Below are positions 4,992-10,122 of a stretch of DNA of 10,122 nucleotides, in pieces (positions within the stretch are counted from its first letter, which is position 1; every line of letters begins with the position of its first letter). The position numbers were made by a program, and so were the translations under genes. The notes beneath the pieces are model-generated. The model did not search any database. It worked only from the letters and a program-made list of their open reading frames with translations, and was not told the origin of the DNA. Source of the stretch: an uncultured Agathobaculum sp. (GTDB taxonomy: Bacteria; Bacillota; Clostridia; Oscillospirales; Butyricicoccaceae). Location of the stretch: NCBI GenBank assembly GCA_934504345.1, contig CAKSVR010000069.1, positions 1 to 10,122 of the forward strand, written 5' to 3'.

Positions 4992-5690
4992 TTACAGCTG
5001 AGAAACCATCTGTTTGAGGGCATCCGGGTTCATAGCCGGCGTGTCCTTCAGCGGGAACTCCAGCCCGAGGCGTTCATATTTCTCCATGCACAGCTTGTGG
5101 AACGGCAGGAACTCCAGCTTCTCGAAGTTGGGATAGCTCTCCGCCTTGGCCTTGACACGGCGCAGATGGTCGATGCCGTCGGTAAGACCGGGCACGACCA
5201 CATGACGGATCCACAGCGGCACGTTCTTCATCGCGGTGAGCTGCAAAAACCGCTCGATCTGCCCGAAATCCGCACGGCAGTTCTTGAGATAGTCCGCCTT
5301 GGTGAGGAATTTCAGGTCGCACAGCACCAGATCGGTGTGCGCGAGGACCTTTTCCGCCTGCGCGAGATTGCCCACGCCCGAAGTGTCCAGCGCGGTGTGT
5401 ACGCCGTGCTCGTGCAGCTTGGCAAAGAACTCCTCGACAAACTCAGCCTGCAGGAGCGGCTCGCCGCCGGTGACGGTCACGCCGCCGCCGTTTTTCCAGT
5501 ACGGCCGGAACCGCAGAGCCTTGCGGACGAGCTCGTCCGCATCCGTGGGCGTGCCGCCCTCGGTGAGCCATGTGTCGGGATTGTGGCAGTAGACGCACCG
5601 CAGCGGGCAGCCCTGCAGGAACACGACATAGCGCACGCCGGGGCCGTCCACCGCGCCGAGGGACTGAATGGAATGAATGTTTCCGGTCAA
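4992..5690 (-). CDS. pflA: Pyruvate formate-lyase activating enzyme
   Basis: A 232-residue radical SAM enzyme that installs the glycyl radical on pyruvate formate-lyase, using S-adenosylmethionine and a 4Fe-4S cluster in the anaerobic cytosol. Seen: GNIHSIQSLGAVDGPGVR at the N-terminus, the CX3CX2C cluster motif (C28, C32, C35 in CPLRCVYCHNPDTW), and the TGGEP motif (74-78). The length is close to that of other PflA proteins, and the whole domain is intact. I placed the start at TTG 5690 because AAAGGA lies 11 bases upstream and the protein then begins as other PflA proteins do; a GTG three codons earlier is only 2 bases from that site. A longer frame to 5861 would run into the repeat element and is rejected. 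Its partner pflB is upstream on the same strand but about 500 bp away, an unusually large gap filled with hairpin repeats. Confidence 0.93.
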   Translation of the reverse strand: MTGNIHSIQSLGAVDGPGVRYVVFLQGCPLRCVYCHNPDTWLTEGGTPTDADELVRKALRFRPYWKNGGGVTVTGGEPLLQAEFVEEFFAKLHEHGVHTALDTSGVGNLAQAEKVLAHTDLVLCDLKFLTKADYLKNCRADFGQIERFLQLTAMKNVPLWIRHVVVPGLTDGIDHLRRVKAKAESYPNFEKLEFLPFHKLCMEKYERLGLEFPLKDTPAMNPDALKQMVSQL

Positions 5691-5754
5691 TACTGTCACT
5701 TTCCTTTCATTGCAGATTGGAGTTACGGAAATCGTTCCGCGGCAGCCGTTCTCC

Positions 5755-5884
5755 GGTGCACACGAGTTGCGGAGCAATACGCCGTAGCCGGGCTGGAGAG
5801 TTTCGCCGCTTGCGAGCGGCGGGAAAACGGCGCTCCCGCGCGGGGCCAAAAGGATAGACAACCTACGGTTTTCTATCCTCTTGG
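5755..5884 (+). repeat. Dispersed structured repeat, long copy 1
   Basis: About 130 bp, roughly 90% identical by eye to 9985-10116. It consists of a GC-rich part with the hairpin CGCCGCT/AGCGGCG (5804-5820) and a distal hairpin (about 5847-5884) whose tip is AACC-TAC-GGTT. Compared with the other copies, paired positions change together: a T-A pair here is C-G in the other long copy, and an A-T pair of the distal stem is G-C there and G-U in the short inverse copy (6106-6146). No open frame with a recognisable product lies in it. It occupies the leader region of pflA. Confidence 0.75.
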
Positions 5885-6105
5885 GACTCCAACTTTCCCT
5901 TTTAGCTGCCTCGCGAACGAGCCTTACGGCTCTACTCCATAGGTAACTCGCATAAAGGAACGGGTATCGGCTTCCGTTTTCCGCGCTGCTGCGGCGTTAT
6001 CGCGGCAGATTGCACGGGTTTTGCGTAAATTCTGTCGCAGAGCTCTAACGGCCCAGCGCAGCCGTTCCGTGCGCCGACTTAGGAACAAAGGGAAACGGGG
6101 TGATT
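5885..6105. other. Non-coding stretch between pflB and pflA
   Basis: I see no gene here. It contains small inverted repeats such as GAGCC/GGCTC (about 5919-5932), and CTTAGGAA (6078-6085) with TTCCTAAG (6103-6110), the latter overlapping the short inverse hairpin repeat. It is enclosed by oppositely oriented copies of that hairpin, so it may be part of a composite insertion; I cannot identify ends or a target duplication. Confidence 0.4.
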
Positions 6106-6146
6106 CCTAAGAGGGTGGAAAACCGTAGGTTGTCTATCCTCTTAGG
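6106..6146 (-). repeat. Short inverse copy of the repeat hairpin
   Basis: CCTAAGAGG (6106-6114) pairs with CCTCTTAGG (6138-6146), with a nested AACC/GGTT tip. The reverse complement matches the distal hairpin of the long copy at 10075-10116 with essentially one change, but the GC-rich part of the long copies is not clearly present. Confidence 0.7.
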
Positions 6147-6191
6147 CGCCCGCCGCGCAGGCGCGCTTCCCCCGCTTGACAAGCGAAAACC

Positions 6192-8420
6192 TCAGATCGC
6201 CTCGTGGAACGTGCGCGAAATAACCTCGCGCTGCTGCTCACGGCTGAGCTTGTAGAAGTTGACCGCATAGCCGGAAACGCGGATGGTCAGGTTCGGGTAC
6301 TGCTCCGGATGCTCGTAAGCCGCCATGAGGGTTTCGCGGTTGAGCACGTTTACGTTCAGGTGGTGCGCGTTCTGCGCGAAGTAGCCGCCCATGATGGCAA
6401 CCAGATTGTTCACCTGCTCCTCATCGGTCTTGCCGAGCGCGCCCGGCGTGATGGAGAACGTGTTGGAGATACCGTCACGGCAGTAGGTGTAGCTCAGCTT
6501 TGCCACCGAGTTGAGCGATGCCAGCGCACCGGAAACGTCGCGGCCGCTCATCGGGTTTGCGCCCGGTGCCAGCGGTTCGCCGTGACGGCGGCCGTCCGGC
6601 GTGTTGCCGGTCTTTTTGCCGTACATAACGTTGGAGGTGATGGTCAGGATGGACAGCGTATGAATCGCGCCGCGGTACAGCGGGAACTGCGTCAGTGCCT
6701 GATAGAACTTCTCAACCTGCTCGCACGCGATGCTGTCCACGCGATCGTCGTCGTTGCCGAACTTCGGAAAATCGCCTTCGATCTCAAAGTCCACGATAAT
6801 GCCGTTCTCCGGGTTGCGGACGGGCTTTACCTTGGCATACTTGATCGCGGAGAGCGAATCCGCCATGCAGCTCATGCCTGCAATGCCGAACGCCATCAGG
6901 CGGCGAACCTCAGTGTCATGCAGCGCCATCTGGCTCTTCTCGTAGGCATACTTGTCGTGCATATAGTGGATGGTGTTCATCGCGGAAACGTAGGTCTTAG
7001 CCAGCCACGGACGGTAGAAGTCCATGCGGCGCAGAACCTCCTCGTAATCCAGCACATCGCCGTCCATTACCGGCATCTCCGGGCCGACCTGCTCGAACTT
7101 GTTCTCATCACGGCCGCCGTTAATGGCCATCATCATCAGCTTGGCGATGTTGGCACGCGCACCGAAGAACTGCATATCCTTGCCGACACGCATCGCCGAT
7201 ACGCAGCACGCGATAGCGTAATCATCGCCGTAGTACGGGCGCATGACGTCGTCGTTCTCGTACTGGAGCGCATCCGTGTCGATGGACACCTTGGCGATGA
7301 ACTTTTTCCAGTTCTCGGGAAGATTTTCGCTCCACAGAACGGTCAGATTGGGCTCTGCGGCGGCGTTCAGATTGTACAGGGTGTTGAGCATACGGTAACT
7401 GTTCTTCGTGACCATGTGACGGCCGTCCTCACCGATGCCGCCGACTGCCTCGGTGATCCACATCGGGTCGCCGCCGAACAGCTCGTTATACTCCGGGGTA
7501 CGCAGGTGGCGCGCCATACGCAGATGCAGCACGAAATCATCCATGATCTCCTGTGCCTCGCTCTCGGTGAGCAGGCCGGCTGCAATGTCGCGCTCAAAGT
7601 AGATGTCGAGGAAGGTGGAGGTGCGGCCGAGGCTCATCGCCGCGCCGTTCTGCTCCTTGATGCCGGCCAGATAGCCGAAGTACAGCCACTGCACGGCTTC
7701 CTTTGCGTTTTCCGCCGGACGGGTGATGTCAAAGCCGTAGGACGCCGCCATTGCGATCATGTCCTTGAGCGCCTTGATCTGGTCGGAGAGCTCCTCCGCG
7801 CAGCGAATCTCCTTTTCGGTGGTCGGCACATCGCCGAGCGCATCCTTGTCCTTCTGCTTCTCCTCGATAAGGCGGTTCACGCCGTACAGCGCCACGCGGC
7901 GGTAGTCGCCGATGATGCGGCCGCGGCCGTAGGCATCCGGCAGGCCGGTCAGCAGGCCGACATGACGGGCCTCGCGCACATCCTTGGTGTAGGCCGAGAA
8001 TACGCCGTCGTTGTGGGTCTTGTGATACTTGAACTCCTCTTCGATCTTGGGAGAAACCTCGTAGCCGTACTGCTTGCAGGCATCGCGCACCATACGCATA
8101 CCGCCGAACGGGTTGCACGCACGCTTGAGCGGCTCATCGGTCTGGAGGCCGACGATAACCTCGTTGTCCTTATCGAGGTAGCCCGGGCCGAAGGCCGTGA
8201 TGGTGATAACGGTTTCGGTGTCGATATTGCGTACACCGCCCTTTTCGCGCTCCTCAGCGAGCAGCTTGTCAAACTTCTCGCGCAGCGCGGCGGTGCGTGC
8301 GGTAGCCGGAGCGAGGAATGCACCGTCACCGTCATAAGGCGTATAGTTCTTCTGGATAAAGTCGCGGACGTTGATCTCGTTCTGCCAATCGCCGCCGTTA
8401 AAGCTGTTCCATGCGTTCAT
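6192..8420 (-). CDS. pflB: Pyruvate formate-lyase (formate C-acetyltransferase)
   Basis: A 742-residue glycyl radical enzyme that converts pyruvate and CoA to acetyl-CoA and formate in anaerobic cytosol. Seen: the adjacent catalytic cysteines C405-C406 (YAIACCVSAM), the ACNPFGGMRM segment, and the C-terminal glycyl radical motif RVSGYAVNF with Gly717, 25 residues from the end as expected. The length is close to that of E. coli PflB (760). ATG 8420 is preceded by AGGAGG (8431-8436) with a 10-base spacer; an upstream extension would run into the riboswitch leader and is rejected. Expression appears controlled by the promoter at 8619-8648 and the ZTP riboswitch. PflA downstream activates it. The protein looks intact. 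Confidence 0.97.
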   Translation of the reverse strand: MNAWNSFNGGDWQNEINVRDFIQKNYTPYDGDGAFLAPATARTAALREKFDKLLAEEREKGGVRNIDTETVITITAFGPGYLDKDNEVIVGLQTDEPLKRACNPFGGMRMVRDACKQYGYEVSPKIEEEFKYHKTHNDGVFSAYTKDVREARHVGLLTGLPDAYGRGRIIGDYRRVALYGVNRLIEEKQKDKDALGDVPTTEKEIRCAEELSDQIKALKDMIAMAASYGFDITRPAENAKEAVQWLYFGYLAGIKEQNGAAMSLGRTSTFLDIYFERDIAAGLLTESEAQEIMDDFVLHLRMARHLRTPEYNELFGGDPMWITEAVGGIGEDGRHMVTKNSYRMLNTLYNLNAAAEPNLTVLWSENLPENWKKFIAKVSIDTDALQYENDDVMRPYYGDDYAIACCVSAMRVGKDMQFFGARANIAKLMMMAINGGRDENKFEQVGPEMPVMDGDVLDYEEVLRRMDFYRPWLAKTYVSAMNTIHYMHDKYAYEKSQMALHDTEVRRLMAFGIAGMSCMADSLSAIKYAKVKPVRNPENGIIVDFEIEGDFPKFGNDDDRVDSIACEQVEKFYQALTQFPLYRGAIHTLSILTITSNVMYGKKTGNTPDGRRHGEPLAPGANPMSGRDVSGALASLNSVAKLSYTYCRDGISNTFSITPGALGKTDEEQVNNLVAIMGGYFAQNAHHLNVNVLNRETLMAAYEHPEQYPNLTIRVSGYAVNFYKLSREQQREVISRTFHEAI

Positions 8421-8469
8421 GTTTCTTTTTCCTCCTGTTTGTGTTGTCTGCTGTCTTTTTCTGGGTAAC

Positions 8470-8506
8470 AAAAAAGACAGCATCGCGTATAACCTGCGAC
8501 ACTGCC
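8470..8506 (-). terminator. Intrinsic terminator of the riboswitch expression platform
   Basis: On the - strand GGCAGUGUCGC (8496-8506) pairs with GCGAUGCUGUC (8476-8486), 11 pairs including wobbles, followed by UUUUUU (8470-8475). Its 5' arm overlaps the conserved CUGGGCA and the 3' arm of the last aptamer helix, so aptamer folding and termination should be mutually exclusive. A second perfect 11-bp stem, GCTGTCTTTTT (8471-8481) with 8450-8460, could also capture the terminator's 3' arm and U-tract. Confidence 0.75.
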
Positions 8507-8604
8507 CAGACGGTCGGCATAGAGATACAGTGAGCCTGTATCTGATTACGGAACTCCCTGCTCCCCGGTGGTTTGCGCTCCACCTTGTCCGTCAGTTGCA
8601 GGGA
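8493..8604 (-). ncRNA. ZTP (pfl motif) riboswitch upstream of pflB
   Basis: The leader matches the pfl/ZTP riboswitch, which binds the purine intermediate ZMP/ZTP that accumulates when 10-formyl-tetrahydrofolate is short. In order on the - strand: helix UCCCUGC (8598-8604) with GCAGGGA (8555-8561); inside it CAACUGACGG, then helix GGUGG (8580-8584) with CCACC (8567-8571), running into the signature CCACCGGGGAGC. A variable linker holds a perfect hairpin AGAUACAG/CUGUAUCU. The 3' domain is CGAC...GUCG enclosing the conserved CUGGGCA. A terminator overlaps the last helix, so ligand binding is expected to turn pflB on. That fits the biology: PflB makes formate, the substrate for rebuilding 10-formyl-tetrahydrofolate. 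Confidence 0.9.
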
Positions 8605-8618
8605 ATCTGTCTGACTTT

Positions 8619-8648
8619 AGGATACCACATTTCCGTCGAAATATGCAA
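8619..8648 (-). promoter_or_regulatory. Promoter of pflB
   Basis: On the - strand TTGCAT (8643-8648), an 18-bp spacer and TATCCT (8619-8624), preceded by TGG, which makes an extended -10. The start would fall near 8612, just before the riboswitch's first helix, which supports this placement. The stretch 8649-8739 between this and the divergent pfk promoter shows several CCGAAA repeats but no operator that I can name. Confidence 0.65.
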
Positions 8649-8739
8649 CTGCCGAAAGTGACAAAAAAATTCGTCCGAAATCATACGGAAACCGTGACTG
8701 TGCCGAAACAGGCGCTTTGTCAAATGTCTGTAAAATCTC

Positions 8740-8768
8740 TTTTCAAATTCCACAAAATAGCGTATAGT
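8740..8768 (+). promoter_or_regulatory. Promoter of the phosphofructokinase gene
   Basis: TTTTCA (8740-8745), a 17-bp spacer and TATAGT (8763-8768). A TATAAC nine bases further on is an alternative -10 with a weaker -35. The leader would be about 45 nt. Confidence 0.5.
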
Positions 8769-8819
8769 TAGTATAACAGATGTACAAATTGTAGATACCC
8801 ATTGCAAGGAGGCAGGAAT

Positions 8820-9899
8820 ATGTTGAAGATCGGTATGCTGACCAGCGGCGGCGACTGTCAGGGTCTGAACGCGGCGCTGCGCGGCGTGGCGAAAACGCTG
8901 TATAACGAATTCGGGAACGATGTGACCATCTACGGCATCCGGGACGGCTACCGCGGGCTCATCGAGGGCGATTACCATGAGATGCTGCCCGAGGATTTTT
9001 CGGATATTCTCACGCTGGGCGGCACCATTTTGGGCACCTCGCGCCAGCCGTTCAAGGAGATGCGAAAGACCACCGAGGACAGCGAACAGACCAAGCTGGA
9101 CAAGATGCTCCGCACGGTGAAAAAGGCGGGCTTTGACTGCCTTGTCATCCTCGGCGGCAACGGCACGCACAAGACCGCGAACCTGCTCAGCCTGAACGGC
9201 GTGAACGTGGTAACGCTCCCCAAGACCATCGACAACGACCTCTGGGGCACCGAGCTGACGTTCGGCTTCCAGTCCGCCATCGACATTGCCAGCACGGTCA
9301 TCGATTCCATCCACTCCACCGCGTTCTCGCACTCGCGCGTGTTCATCGTCGAGGTGATGGGCCACAAGGCGGGCTGGCTGACCCTGTATGCGGGCATCGC
9401 CTCCGGCGCGGACGTTATCGTCATCCCCGAGATCCCCTATTCCGCGAAGAGGATTGCCGAGGCCATCGAAAAACGCGCCAAAGCGGGCAAGCGGTTCTCC
9501 ATCATCGCGGTCGCGGAGGGCGCCATCAGTCAGGCCGAGGCGAAGATGAGCAAAAAGGAGTTCAAGGCCGCCCGCGAGGCCATGACGTATCCGTCCATCT
9601 CCTACCGCATCGCGGACGAGCTGAAAGAATTGACCGGTCAGGAGATCCGCGTGACGATCCCGGGGCATTTCCAGCGCGGCGGCGCGCCCTGTCCGGCCGA
9701 TCGCGTGCTCACCAGCCGGTTCGGCGTTGCGGCGGCGCAGCTCATCAAGCAGAAAAAGTTCGGCTACATGGTCGCCCTGCAGGATAACCGCATCGTGCCT
9801 GTGCCGCTGACCGAGGTCGCGGGCAAGCTCAAGACCGTGCCGCCGGAGGGCGAGCTCGTGCAGCAGGCGCGTGCGCTCGGGCTTTCGATGGGAGATTGA
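8820..9899 (+). CDS. 6-phosphofructokinase, GGNGT type
   Basis: A 359-residue cytosolic enzyme of the PfkA superfamily that phosphorylates fructose 6-phosphate to fructose 1,6-bisphosphate in glycolysis. Seen: GGDCQGLNAALRG (10-22), GGNGT (112-116), the catalytic PKTIDND (134-140), MGHKAGWL (180-187), PEIP (203-206) and GHFQRGG (282-288). In E. coli PfkA the first two sites read GGDGS and PGTIDND. Here the glycine that favours ATP over pyrophosphate is kept, the neighbouring aspartate is Asn, and the lysine typical of pyrophosphate-dependent and atypical enzymes is present, so the phosphoryl donor (probably ATP) is not certain. ATG 8820 has AAGGAGG seven bases upstream; the earlier TTG at 8802 lies before that site and is rejected. 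It is divergent from pflB and appears to be a single gene; no clear terminator follows before the repeat at 9985. Confidence 0.93.
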   Translation: MLKIGMLTSGGDCQGLNAALRGVAKTLYNEFGNDVTIYGIRDGYRGLIEGDYHEMLPEDFSDILTLGGTILGTSRQPFKEMRKTTEDSEQTKLDKMLRTVKKAGFDCLVILGGNGTHKTANLLSLNGVNVVTLPKTIDNDLWGTELTFGFQSAIDIASTVIDSIHSTAFSHSRVFIVEVMGHKAGWLTLYAGIASGADVIVIPEIPYSAKRIAEAIEKRAKAGKRFSIIAVAEGAISQAEAKMSKKEFKAAREAMTYPSISYRIADELKELTGQEIRVTIPGHFQRGGAPCPADRVLTSRFGVAAAQLIKQKKFGYMVALQDNRIVPVPLTEVAGKLKTVPPEGELVQQARALGLSMGD

Positions 9900-9984
9900 A
9901 CCGCCGCGGTTTGCGGGGCACGCGAGGCGCGTGAGCGTTCTCGCCCTGTCCGGGCGGCAGCCCATTTTCCTGCACGCTTTGTCT

Positions 9985-10116
9985 GGTGCACACGAGTTGC
10001 GAAGCGATACGCCGTTGCCGGGCTGGGGAGTTTCGCCGCCTGCGGGCGGCGGGAGAACGGCGCTCCCGCGCGGGGCCTAAGAGGGTAGACAACCTACGGT
10101 TTTCCACCCTCTTAGG
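9985..10116 (+). repeat. Dispersed structured repeat, long copy 2
   Basis: About 132 bp, matching 5755-5884 with scattered substitutions and one short indel. The internal hairpin is CGCCGCC/GGCGGCG (10034-10051), and the distal hairpin (10074-10116) has a CCTAAGAGGG/CCCTCTTAGG stem, an AACC/GGTT tip and one A-C mismatch. It lies 85 bp after pfk and its distal hairpin could slow transcription leaving that gene, though no U-run follows. The window ends six bases later, so the full extent of the element cannot be judged. Confidence 0.75.
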
Positions 10117-10122
10117 AAGCTC

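Noticed and set aside
5691..5861. A longer pflA frame starting at 5861
   Set aside because: The extra 57 residues are encoded partly by the dispersed repeat and do not resemble PflA; the family N-terminus and a ribosome binding site support the start at 5690.
6204..8468. A 754-codon open frame opposite pflB
   Set aside because: It mirrors pflB on the other strand, has no recognisable domain, and results from the codon bias of a GC-rich gene.
8421..8483. A 21-residue N-terminal extension of pflB
   Set aside because: It covers the riboswitch expression platform and the AGGAGG site, which fits ATG 8420 perfectly.
8649..8739. A Rex or FNR-type operator between pflB and pfk
   Set aside because: I found no TTGTGAANNNNTTCACAA-like or TTGATNNNNATCAA-like palindrome; only loose CCGAAA repeats.
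8592..9965. A 457-codon - strand frame opposite pfk
   Set aside because: Low-complexity, Arg- and His-rich translation antisense to a clear enzyme; it also crosses two promoters and the riboswitch.
9900..9984. A standard terminator after pfk
   Set aside because: Small stems such as CGCCC/GGGCG exist, but none is followed by a U-run.

Overview
The window looks like the chromosome of a Gram-positive anaerobe, most likely a gut member of class Clostridia. The evidence is the oxygen-sensitive pyruvate formate-lyase and its activase, a clostridial-type phosphofructokinase with a GGNGT motif, a TnpW/TnpX-type transposon tail, strong AGGAGG ribosome binding sites and a GC-rich core. The genus is inference; no taxonomic marker is present.

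Layout. Positions 1-2370 (+ strand, visibly lower GC) are the decayed right end of a Tn4451-like or conjugative element: a strong terminator, a small TnpW-like gene, and a large serine recombinase broken by a frameshift that coincides with loss of half of its zinc ribbon. A bidirectional terminator separates it from a two-gene operon on the - strand (2378-3633): an Mrp/NBP35-type iron-sulfur carrier ATPase followed, with a 4-base overlap, by a NifX/NifB-like cofactor-binding protein.

Positions 3745-4945 encode no protein. They hold the most interesting part of the window: four tandem units on the - strand, each made of three 11-bp-phased TTCACA-like boxes, exactly 20 bp, a -10 hexamer, a predicted start 7 bp further on, a 5' hairpin, a C/U-rich linker and a terminator-like hairpin. 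I read them as four paralogous small RNAs of about 130-160 nt controlled by an OmpR/PhoB-family response regulator, comparable in design to streptococcal csRNAs or Listeria LhrC. Between units 1 and 2 lies a 261-bp palindrome-rich segment with imperfect inverted ends, bracketed by 15-bp direct repeats; it looks like a MITE-type insertion.

Positions 4992-8648 hold pflA and pflB on the - strand. pflB has a promoter, a ZTP (pfl-motif) riboswitch with an intrinsic terminator, and a consensus ribosome binding site. About 500 bp of non-coding hairpin repeats separate pflB from pflA. Divergently, pfk (8820-9899, +) has its own promoter. A second long copy of the repeat found between pflB and pflA ends the window, and a third short copy of its hairpin lies in inverse orientation.

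Together the chromosomal genes join glycolytic flux (phosphofructokinase) to formate and acetyl-CoA production (PflB activated by PflA). The riboswitch ties pflB to the one-carbon/purine alarmone ZTP, since formate feeds 10-formyl-tetrahydrofolate. The Mrp operon serves iron-sulfur protein maturation, which PflA needs in general terms.
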